Assembly (NCBI GenBank): GCA_025964555.1
Contig: JAOPYQ010000026.1
Span: 1-64,000 of the forward strand
Origin: Thermoleophilia bacterium
GTDB lineage: Bacteria > Actinomycetota > Thermoleophilia > Gaiellales > SKUG01
DNA length: 64,000 nt
Direction of reading: 5' to 3'
Positions 32,526 to 42,402 of this stretch are shown here, in pieces. Numbering within the stretch: position 1 is the stretch's first letter; every line of letters starts with the position of its first letter. The notes under the pieces were generated by a model. That model was not told the DNA's origin. It ran no database searches and saw nothing but the letters and a program-made list of their open reading frames with translations. Both the position numbers and the translations under genes were made by a program.

Positions 32526-34028
32526 CTACTCGTCGGCGATCATCGACTTGAGGCGCTCGATGGTCTTCACGGTGACCGCGTCCAGTGCAACGGCGTCCGG
32601 GCCCGCGAACGTGCGGATGCCGGCAGCGGAATCGCCCGTGGCGGCGATGACGGGGATGTTGCGCTGGTCGAGCGCGGGTCCCTCGGGCGTGCCGACGACC
32701 CCGCGCCACGCGATCCACTGGGCCCGTTCGAGCCGACGCGCGCGCGTGACGATCCGCCACGTCGCGGCGTCGCGCGCCCAGAGCCCGATCGCGGCGGCAG
32801 CGGGCAGCGCCACAGCTGCCGCGAGCCACAGCAGTGCGCGAGTGCCGAGCGCGTCGGTAAGCAGGCCCGCGAGGAACGCACCGATCGCGACGATCGCCAG
32901 CGCACCAGCGATGATCACCAGCCGCCGGGTCTGCGCGCGATCGACGATCCCCTCGAAGCGTTGGCGCGCCGCGACGTGCAGGTGCCACGCGTCCTGCTCG
33001 GGTTCGGGTACGCGCCGGAGCTTGGCGCGGCTGTCAGTGAGCGCGACCGTCATGCCGTCGTCGAGTGCGGCGGCACGCAGCGCCAGGATCGCCGCATCGT
33101 CCCCGAACTCCTCGGCGTGGCCGAGCCCGATGAGCGCGCCGGCTCCGGGGTCGACGGACATCGTGCGCTTCATGAGCAGCTGGCGGCGTTCGACGAGGTC
33201 GAGCACGTGACCGGCGAACGATGCGGCGGCATCGACCGGGCGCGCGCCCGCGACGAGCACCGCAGCACCGACCGGGTCGAGGCTCGATGGCGGCGCCGAA
33301 TCCAGGTCCTTGCCGGGTCCGGGGCGGCGCATCGAGAAGAACGCGCGACGAGCGCGTCGCCACAGCAGCAGCGGCGCGCCGACCGACAGGGCGAACAGCA
33401 GCGGCACCATCCACGGTGCCTTGTCGCGAAGATCGGACAGGGTGCGCAGCTGCGCCTCGTCAGTGCGGGCGGCGCGGTCGAGCGGGCGCGTGACCTTGGA
33501 CAGTGGACCCACGGATGCGCGCTTGTCGGCTGGCAGGCGCACCGCCGACGCCGGCAGGAGCAGCAGGATCTGCAGGTCCTCCTCGGCGCCGCCGAGCTCG
33601 ACGGTCGCGCTCGGCACGCTCAGCTCGTCGCGATGCATCGTCACCTTGTCGGAGCTGCCGACGACCCGCAGCGTCGCCCGATCGCCATCGACGCCGGCCG
33701 GGAGCGTCACCTGCACGTCACGCGCGCCGCTCGCGGAGGCGTCGCCCGACGCGGTGGCCTGCACGACGAGGAAGTCGACGTCGCGCGAGGTTCGCACCTC
33801 GGTCGGCACGTCCTGCCTGGTGTCCGTGCGTGCGGCTCGACCGACTTCGTTGACCTCGAGCCGGACGACCTTGGGACCGGAGCCGCGATCGGCGCGCCAG
33901 GTCATCGTCGACACGAACCATCCCGCCAACGTGAGGACCGCGAGGACTGCGACGATCGCGGCCTGCACGCGGCGCGGTCCAGGGCGGGCAGGTGCGAGCC
34001 ACCCCTCCTCCACGAGGCGTTCGCTCAC
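32526..34028 (-). CDS. Membrane protein, DUF2207-like layout
   Basis: 500 aa. One membrane segment at about 22-42 (IVAVLAVLTLAGWFVSTM), an extracytoplasmic beta-rich part (about 50-240), a second membrane segment (MVPLLFALSVGAPLLLW), a cytoplasmic region with DDAAILALRAAALDDGMTVA and two further adjacent helices (LVIIAGALAIVAIGAFLAGL and LLWLAAAVALPAAAAIGL). The order matches DUF2207 proteins of unknown function, though the characteristic motifs are weak, so the name is tentative. GTG 34028 overlaps the hutI stop as GTGA; there is an in-frame open extension further upstream inside hutI that I reject as coding. Confidence 0.6.
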   Translation of the reverse strand: MSERLVEEGWLAPARPGPRRVQAAIVAVLAVLTLAGWFVSTMTWRADRGSGPKVVRLEVNEVGRAARTDTRQDVPTEVRTSRDVDFLVVQATASGDASASGARDVQVTLPAGVDGDRATLRVVGSSDKVTMHRDELSVPSATVELGGAEEDLQILLLLPASAVRLPADKRASVGPLSKVTRPLDRAARTDEAQLRTLSDLRDKAPWMVPLLFALSVGAPLLLWRRARRAFFSMRRPGPGKDLDSAPPSSLDPVGAAVLVAGARPVDAAASFAGHVLDLVERRQLLMKRTMSVDPGAGALIGLGHAEEFGDDAAILALRAAALDDGMTVALTDSRAKLRRVPEPEQDAWHLHVAARQRFEGIVDRAQTRRLVIIAGALAIVAIGAFLAGLLTDALGTRALLWLAAAVALPAAAAIGLWARDAATWRIVTRARRLERAQWIAWRGVVGTPEGPALDQRNIPVIAATGDSAAGIRTFAGPDAVALDAVTVKTIERLKSMIADE

Positions 34029-35320
34029 GCGTACACGCCTGCTGCAGCGGCGCCGACCTCGAGGCCGCCGACGAACACGCCGCGCACCGCGGGCGATCCG
34101 ACGTGGTAGGGCAGGTGGGCGAGCGACGGCTGGTCGAGCAGCACCACGTCGCCGCGGTAGCCGGGATCGAGGCGCCCGACGCGATCGGCGAGGCCGAGCA
34201 CCCACGCCGCGTTGACGGTGGTCGCGGTGAGCACCTCGCTCGCGCGCAGGCGGCTTCCCAGGCACGCGAGTGACATGGCGAGCGTGAGCGATTCGCCGTA
34301 GCTGGATCCGGGGTTGAAGTCGGATGCGAGCGCGACGATGGCGCCGGCGTCGACGAGTTCGCGGCCCGGTGCGTAGGGGCGGCCCAGGAACAGCGACGAG
34401 AGCGGCAGCAGCACGCCCGCGACGTCGGATTGGGCGAGCGCGCGCAGGCGCGGCGCGTCGGGCTCGAGTGCCTCGAGGTGGTCGATCGAACGGGCACCGA
34501 TCCGTACCGCCATCTCGATGCCACCCTGGTCGGTGAACTGGTCGCCGTGGATTCGCGCGACGAGGCCGGCCTGCTGCGCGGCGACGAGGTAGCGTTCGGC
34601 CTGCGCGACATCGAACGAGCCACGCTCGAGGAACACGTCCGCGGCGGTGGCACGGCCCTCACGAACAGCGCGCTGGGCCGCGGGGATCGCGACCTCGTCG
34701 ATGTAGGCGTCCGCGCGACCGTCGAACTCCACGGGGACGGTGTGCGCGGCGAGCAGCGTGCGGGTGGTGCGCAGCGGGTGGTCGGCGGCGACGCCCTGCA
34801 GCACCTTGAGCGACTCGAGCTCATGCTCGAGGGTGAGCGCGTAGCCGGTCTTGCACTCCGCGGTCGTGGTGCCGGCCGCGAGCATCCAGTCGAGGTGGCG
34901 ACGAACCTGCGGCGCGATCGTGCCGGCGTCGAGTGCGTCGCGCGTGCGCGCCACGCTGGCTCGGATGCCACCGCCGGCGGCGTGTATCTCCTCGTAGCCG
35001 GCGCCGAGGTTGCGCAGCTCGAACTCCGCCGCGCGATCGCCCGAGAACACCGGGTGCGTGTGGCAGTCGACGAGGCCCGGGATCGCGAGCGCGCCACGCG
35101 CGTCGTGGAACTGGGTGTCGTCGTCGGAGCTGACCGCCGCGCGCACCTCGGCCTCGGGTCCGCTCGCGAGGATCGCGCCGTCGTCGCCGATCGCGATCGC
35201 CGCGCCGGAGACCTGCACGACGGCCGCGAGGTCGTCTCCCCTGATCGGTGCAGGCACGCGCGCGGGAGTGACCATCGTGCCGATGTCGTGGATGATCGTG
35301 TGCGCGCGGGGGGAGCTCAC
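34025..35320 (-). CDS. hutI: Imidazolonepropionase
   Basis: Third step of histidine degradation: hydrolysis of imidazolone-5-propionate to N-formimino-glutamate. 431 aa, an amidohydrolase-fold metalloenzyme. VDCHTHPVFSGDRAAEFELR gives the HxH metal site and substrate loop, AAGGGI follows, CKTGYAL is typical of the family, and HGDQFTDQGGIEMAV and ASDFNPGS carry later metal and catalytic residues. Coupled to the downstream membrane protein by a 4-nt overlap. hutU lies 720 bp upstream on the same strand with a small hypothetical gene between. Confidence 0.94.
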   Translation of the reverse strand: MSSPRAHTIIHDIGTMVTPARVPAPIRGDDLAAVVQVSGAAIAIGDDGAILASGPEAEVRAAVSSDDDTQFHDARGALAIPGLVDCHTHPVFSGDRAAEFELRNLGAGYEEIHAAGGGIRASVARTRDALDAGTIAPQVRRHLDWMLAAGTTTAECKTGYALTLEHELESLKVLQGVAADHPLRTTRTLLAAHTVPVEFDGRADAYIDEVAIPAAQRAVREGRATAADVFLERGSFDVAQAERYLVAAQQAGLVARIHGDQFTDQGGIEMAVRIGARSIDHLEALEPDAPRLRALAQSDVAGVLLPLSSLFLGRPYAPGRELVDAGAIVALASDFNPGSSYGESLTLAMSLACLGSRLRASEVLTATTVNAAWVLGLADRVGRLDPGYRGDVVLLDQPSLAHLPYHVGSPAVRGVFVGGLEVGAAAAGVYA

Positions 35321-35364
35321 GACCCACTCCTTGCAGGAGCGCGTCGTGCGAACTCTCCTCGCTC

Positions 35365-35391
35365 GGCCATGCGCCCTGCGGGCGCGCGGCC
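35365..35391. repeat. Intergenic hairpin GGCC-at-GCGCCC-tgc-GGGCGC-gc-GGCC
   Basis: A perfect 6-bp inner stem with outer 4-bp arms and a TGC loop, in the 129-bp gap upstream of hutI. On the minus strand it is followed by CATGGCCGAGCGAGGAG, resembling the phrase after the hairpin at 5328-5350. Possible dispersed repeat or transcriptional signal. Confidence 0.4.
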
Positions 35392-35449
35392 CTCGCTTCG
35401 TCGATTCGTCATGTGGTCACCCTACCCACCGGTCGCGGCCCGTCCGCGA

Positions 35450-35917
35450 TCAGGTGGCGGGACCGGTGCTCGTGACCTCGACCACGCGGCTGCCGTCGAC
35501 GAGCCAGCGCGTGATGCCGTCGTAGGCGCGCATCGCGTCGGAGGCCTGGACGTCGAGCTTGCGTTCACCGACCACGGCGGTATACGCGGAGAACGTGCCG
35601 TCCTCGAAGTGGAAGTGGCGGAACGGCACGCGATCGGCGACGAGGGCGCCGACGCCCTGCAGCAGCTGCCACACAGCTTCGCGCACCTCGTAGTTGCCGG
35701 TTCCGGTGCGCTGCACGACGACCGCGCTGCGCGCATCGCCGCGGCTGAGGTTGCGGGCGGCCGACAGCGCGGACGAGATCGAGCCGTACCCTTCGTGGCG
35801 TCCCACGTTCGCGCGGGTGAACACGCGCATCGAGGCGGAGTCGTTGCTGAGCTTGTCGCGTCCGTCGATCGTGATGACGGGCACGCCCTGGTGCTGCTGG
35901 ATTCCTGCGATCTGCAT
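35450..35917 (-). CDS. Hypothetical cytoplasmic protein between hutU and hutI
   Basis: 155 aa, no signal peptide, no membrane segment, no recognised family. It begins MQIAGIQQHQGVPVITIDGR and has a mixed alpha/beta pattern with FRHFHFEDGTFSAYTAVV and a variable-looking Ser/Arg stretch (SSALSAARNLSRGDARSAVV). AAGGGGAAC lies just upstream of ATG 35917, a strong ribosome-binding site, which supports it as real. A link to histidine breakdown is suggested only by position. Confidence 0.62.
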   Translation of the reverse strand: MQIAGIQQHQGVPVITIDGRDKLSNDSASMRVFTRANVGRHEGYGSISSALSAARNLSRGDARSAVVVQRTGTGNYEVREAVWQLLQGVGALVADRVPFRHFHFEDGTFSAYTAVVGERKLDVQASDAMRAYDGITRWLVDGSRVVEVTSTGPAT

Positions 35918-36040
35918 GCGAGTTCCCCTTCTCGGTCAGTTGCTCGATGCTACCGACGGGGTCGGAGGCGGTGGCCGTCGTTGGCGGGGCGTCGCACATG
36001 GCGACGGCCATCGGGCACACCATGTGCGACGCATGCCGTC

Positions 36041-37804
<1,764 letters not shown>

Positions 37805-38031
37805 GCCCTGATCCTAGTGCGCGGTCAGCGCGGGGCGGCGCTGTCGTGGGCACGACGCGACTGCCATGTCGAAACGTGACACCGAAGCAAACGTGGCCCG
37901 GACTCGAATCATGTGGAGATCCTACGGTCCCGATGCAACGATTCGCGCAGGCGATCCTCCTGTTACGCTCTGTTTCGCTCGGTTGGGGGGCCCGTCCCGT
38001 CGAGATCGCACCGACTCGAAGGAATGTCCCG

Positions 38032-41000
38032 ATGCGTCTTCGCTTGCTCGCGCTCGCTGCGCTCATCCTCGGCACGCTCGTCGCACCAGCCGCTGCATCG
38101 GCCGCCGTCGACCTCAAGGTCGCAACGCTCAAGAATCCGCCCGCGTCGCGGCTCGCCCGCCAGTCGTTCGCAGTGAGCGGCGCCGTGCAGAATGCCGGCA
38201 CCACGCGAGCCGCCGCGACGACGACCAGCCTGCTGCTGTCGCTCAACCGCACGAAGGGCGCCGACCGCTCGCTGCGCACCATCACCACGCCACAGCTCGG
38301 CGCCCGTGCACGTTCGACGTTCTCGACCACGGTGAAGATCCCGGCGACCACGCCTGCCGGCCTGTACTACCTGCTGGTGTGCGCAGACCAGAAGGCAGGC
38401 GTGCGCGAGACGAGCGAGGCGAACAACTGCGGCGTCAGCACCACGCGCGTTCGCGTCGTGCGCCCGATCCTCACGCTGAGCGCGCCGACCGCCGGCGCGA
38501 CGAGCGGGCCATCCGTCGTCGTGCGCTTCACGACGAACATCGCGCTCTCCACCACCTGCAGCATCGATGCCGGCGGCGCCACGCCCTGCGCGAATGGGGC
38601 GACGCTGACGCTCGCCGACGGCGCGCGCACGCTTCGAGTGACCGGTCGGGACGTGGCAGGCAACGACGCGAGCGCGACGGTCTCGTTCCGCATCGATGCG
38701 ACGGCCCCAGACGCGAGCTTCCTCGCCGCTGCGGCCCCGATCACCGGTCCGTCCGCCTCGTTCTCGTTCGGAAGTCCCGATGCGACGGCGACGTTCAGCT
38801 GCCGCCTCGACGGCGGGTCGGCGAACGCATGCGCCAGCCCGATCGCGTTCACGGGCCTCACCGCGGGCCAGCACACGCTGGCAGTGACGGCGAGCGACGG
38901 ATTCGGCAACGTCGATGCGACGCCGGCGACCGCGAGCTGGCTGGTGGACGCGACAGCGCCCGTGGTGACGATCATTTCCCCGACCACGGCCGCGACCTCT
39001 GCGACGAACTCGAGCGCGACGAGTCTCGCCGGCACGGCGTCGGACAACGGAACGCTCGCGTCCGTGACATGGACCAACTCCACGAGCGGCACGAGCGGAG
39101 CCGCGACCGGCACGACCAGCTGGAACACCGGCTCGATCGCCCTTGCCGCCGGCGCCAACACGGTCACCGTGACCGCGACCGACTCACTCGGCTTGACCGC
39201 CACGGACACGATCACGATCACGCGCGACAACGTCGTCCCCACCGTGACGATCACCGGACCGACCACCGCATCGACCTTCGCGACCACCGCGGCAACCACT
39301 GCGCTCGCGGGCACGGCAGCCGACAACCTCGCGGTCGCGAGCGTGACGTGGCTCAACGCCGCGAACGCCGCGAGCGGTACTGCGACCGGCACCACATCGT
39401 GGAACGTGGCGGCGGTCGCGCTCGTCGACGGCGCGAACACGATCACGGTCACGGCCACCGATGCCTCGGGCAACACGAGCACGGATACGCTCACCGTCAC
39501 GCGTGACAGCACCGGGCCAGCGACGACGATCACGGCGCCGACGACGAGTCCCACTCTGGTCACGATCGCGTCGACGTTGACGGGGCTCGCCGGCACAGCG
39601 ATCGATGCGCAGCACGTCACTTCGCTCGTGACGTGGAGCAACCAGACCAACTCGACGAGTGGCACCGCGACCGGCACGACGTCGTGGTCGGTTCCCACCG
39701 TTGCGCTTGCGGCGGGTCCGAACGTGATCGTCATCACCGCGACCGATTCGGTCGGCAACTCCGCGACGGACACGATCACCGTGACTCGCGACAACACGAG
39801 TCCGACCGTGACGATCACCGGCCCGTCCGCGGCGACCACGTTCTCGATGTCAGCCGCCACGACCGCGTTGGCGGGCACGGCCAGCGACAACGTCGCGCTC
39901 GCGAGCGTCACGTGGAGCAATGCAGCCAACTCCACGAGCGGCTCGGCGACGGGAACGACGTCGTGGAGCGTGGCATCGATCGCGCTCGCGGCCGGCGCCA
40001 ATGCGATCATCGTGACCGTGACCGACAGCGCCGGCAACACGGCGAACGACACCATCACGATCACGCGCGACAACACGAACCCGCTCGTCGCGATCATGTC
40101 CCCCACGTCAGGCGGCACGTTCACGACCAGCGCCGGAACGACCGCGCTCGGTGGCACGGCGTCCGACAACGACGCGATCGCGTCGGTCGCTTGGAGGAAC
40201 ACGACGACGGCGACGAGCGGCGCGGCAACCGGAACCACGGCCTGGAGCGTCGCGTCGATCACGCTTGCCGTCGGCGCCAACGTCATCACGGTGACGGCGA
40301 CCGACCTGGTCGGCAACACGAAGACCGACACGGTCACCCTCACGCGCGACACCACAGGTCCGAGCGTGGCGATCACAGGCCCCACGAATGCCATGACCTA
40401 CGTCACGTCGTCGGGCATCCTGACGTCGCTCGCGGGAACGGCAAGCGATCCCGCCGGTATCCAGACGGTGACGTGGGCCAACCAGACGACGGCGACCGGC
40501 GCCACTGCGACTGGTACGACGTCATGGACCGTGCCCTCGATCACCCTTGCCGCGGGACCAAACGTCATCGTGGTGACCGCCAGTGACGCGGTCGGCAACA
40601 CATCGACCGACACCATCACGGTCACGCTCGACCAGGTCAACCCCACGGTGACGATCACGGTTCCGACGCCGCTTGCGACCTTCGAGACCGCTGGCGCCAC
40701 CGCGTCCCTCGCCGGATCCGCCGGCGACGACGTCGGGCTGGCCTCCGTGGCCTGGACCAACGCGACCAACGGCACGAGCGGCTCTGCAACCGGAACGACC
40801 TCCTGGAGCGTTTCCTTGGTCACCCTCGCCTCGGGCCCGAACACGATCGCGGTGGTTGCGACCGACAAGGCCGGCAACACCGGTTCCGACACGATCACGA
40901 TCACCCGCGACGCAGTGTCGCCGACGGTGACGATCTCGACGCCGACCCCGAGTCCGACCTACACGACCGGGACGAACTCGGTCTCCCTCGCCGGCACCGC

Positions 41001-42387
41001 AGCCGACGACCTCTCGGTCGCGAGCGTGTCGTGGGTCAATGCTGCCGGCGGAAGCGGATCGGCGACAGGCACCGACACGTGGTCGACCAGCTCGATCCCC
41101 TTGGTCGCCGGCGCGAACCTGATCACCGTGACGGCCATCGATTCCGCTGGGAACACGGGCACGGACACCATCACGGTCACGATCGATGACAGCGGGCCAA
41201 CCACGTCCATCATGTCCCCGACCAGCAACCCGACGTTCACGACGTCGGCTTCGAACCTGACGTCGCTCGCAGGCACGGCGTCTGATCCATCTGGCGTGTC
41301 GTCCGTGTCGTGGGTCAATCAGGCGAACGGCTTGAACGGTTCTGCTACGGGCACGGATTCCTGGTCTGTGCCGTCGGTGTCGCTGGAACCAGGTGCGAAC
41401 ACCATCGTCGTGACGGCATTCGACGCTCACAGCAACTCGGCAACCGACACGATCACCGTGACGGTCGACAATACCTTCCCGGCTGCGACGATCACCTCAC
41501 CGACCTCGAACCCGACACACGGCACGGCAGCTGCGACGGTCGCCCTCGCTGGTACGGCCTTCGACAACATCGGGCTCGGATCGGTCACGTGGTCCAATGC
41601 CGGCAACTCCACGAGCGGGACTGCCACAGGGACCACCACCTGGAGCGTTGCGAGCATCTCCCTCGTCAGCGGCACGAACGTGATCACGCTGACGGCGATC
41701 GATACCGCGGGCAACACGTCGAGCGACACCATCACGGTCACGCGGGACAGCATCGCCCCCACGGTCACGATCAACCAGGCCAGCGGACAGGTCGATCCGA
41801 CGAATGCGACCGCGGCCAACTTCACCATCATCTTCTCGGAGAGCGTGACCGGCCTCGATGGCTCTGACGTGTCGGTGACTGGCACCGCGGGCGTCGGCGG
41901 AGCCACAAAGACGGTGACCGGATCCGGGTCCGTGTACAACGTTCAGGTCGGCAACGTGACCGGCAATGGCACCATCATCGCGACCGTGGTGGCTGGCGCG
42001 GCAATCGACGCCGTAAGCAACTCGAGCATCGCTTCAACGAGCTCCGACAATGTCGTCACGCGCGACAGTGTCGTACCCACGGTCACCATCAACCAGGCGG
42101 CGGGCCAGCCCGACCCGACCCCCTCGCCGACGGTCGACTTCACCGTCACGTTCTCCGAAGCGGTCACTGGATTCACACTCTCCGACGTCACGCTGGGCGG
42201 CACCGCCGACCGCACGGGTGCGACCGTGACGGTCACCGGAGGACCAACCATCTACAACGTGCAGGTCTCCGGTGCGGTGGGTCCGGGAACGGTCATCGCT
42301 TCGGTTCCAGCCGGAAGCGCGCAGGACGCTGCCACCAACTTGAACACCGCGTCGACGACCAGCGACAACACCGTCACGCTCGCCTGA
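38032..42387 (+). CDS. Giant secreted protein: CARDB domain, about ten Ig-like repeats, two C-terminal Ig-like modules
   Basis: 1451 aa. Signal peptide at residues 1 to about 24 (LLALAALILGTLVAPAAASA). A CARDB-type domain follows (AVQNAGTTRAAATTTSLLLS, YYLLVCADQK), then two divergent Ig-like modules, then about ten repeats of about 94 aa from residue 309 to 1244. Each repeat has the frame SPT...LAGTASD...ASVTW...SGxATGTTSW...GANTITVTATDxxGNTxTDTITVTRD. Two different modules end the protein (VTINQASGQVDPTNATAANF and VTINQAAGQPDPTPSPTVDF). No LPXTG, membrane or S-layer anchor is visible, so it is released or held non-covalently. AAGGAA 8 nt before ATG 38032 supports the start. Likely adhesin or matrix component. 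Confidence 0.85.
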   Translation: MRLRLLALAALILGTLVAPAAASAAVDLKVATLKNPPASRLARQSFAVSGAVQNAGTTRAAATTTSLLLSLNRTKGADRSLRTITTPQLGARARSTFSTTVKIPATTPAGLYYLLVCADQKAGVRETSEANNCGVSTTRVRVVRPILTLSAPTAGATSGPSVVVRFTTNIALSTTCSIDAGGATPCANGATLTLADGARTLRVTGRDVAGNDASATVSFRIDATAPDASFLAAAAPITGPSASFSFGSPDATATFSCRLDGGSANACASPIAFTGLTAGQHTLAVTASDGFGNVDATPATASWLVDATAPVVTIISPTTAATSATNSSATSLAGTASDNGTLASVTWTNSTSGTSGAATGTTSWNTGSIALAAGANTVTVTATDSLGLTATDTITITRDNVVPTVTITGPTTASTFATTAATTALAGTAADNLAVASVTWLNAANAASGTATGTTSWNVAAVALVDGANTITVTATDASGNTSTDTLTVTRDSTGPATTITAPTTSPTLVTIASTLTGLAGTAIDAQHVTSLVTWSNQTNSTSGTATGTTSWSVPTVALAAGPNVIVITATDSVGNSATDTITVTRDNTSPTVTITGPSAATTFSMSAATTALAGTASDNVALASVTWSNAANSTSGSATGTTSWSVASIALAAGANAIIVTVTDSAGNTANDTITITRDNTNPLVAIMSPTSGGTFTTSAGTTALGGTASDNDAIASVAWRNTTTATSGAATGTTAWSVASITLAVGANVITVTATDLVGNTKTDTVTLTRDTTGPSVAITGPTNAMTYVTSSGILTSLAGTASDPAGIQTVTWANQTTATGATATGTTSWTVPSITLAAGPNVIVVTASDAVGNTSTDTITVTLDQVNPTVTITVPTPLATFETAGATASLAGSAGDDVGLASVAWTNATNGTSGSATGTTSWSVSLVTLASGPNTIAVVATDKAGNTGSDTITITRDAVSPTVTISTPTPSPTYTTGTNSVSLAGTAADDLSVASVSWVNAAGGSGSATGTDTWSTSSIPLVAGANLITVTAIDSAGNTGTDTITVTIDDSGPTTSIMSPTSNPTFTTSASNLTSLAGTASDPSGVSSVSWVNQANGLNGSATGTDSWSVPSVSLEPGANTIVVTAFDAHSNSATDTITVTVDNTFPAATITSPTSNPTHGTAAATVALAGTAFDNIGLGSVTWSNAGNSTSGTATGTTTWSVASISLVSGTNVITLTAIDTAGNTSSDTITVTRDSIAPTVTINQASGQVDPTNATAANFTIIFSESVTGLDGSDVSVTGTAGVGGATKTVTGSGSVYNVQVGNVTGNGTIIATVVAGAAIDAVSNSSIASTSSDNVVTRDSVVPTVTINQAAGQPDPTPSPTVDFTVTFSEAVTGFTLSDVTLGGTADRTGATVTVTGGPTIYNVQVSGAVGPGTVIASVPAGSAQDAATNLNTASTTSDNTVTLA

Positions 42388-42402
42388 CCGGCCACTCGCC
42401 GA

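Noticed and set aside
34029-34265. Upstream in-frame extension of the DUF2207-like gene
   Set aside because: Lies inside hutI, Arg-rich and motif-free; GTG 34028 with GTGA overlap is the better start.
37900-37930. tRNA-like GACTCGAATC in the hutU/Ig-protein intergenic region
   Set aside because: No acceptor stem or cloverleaf can be formed around it.
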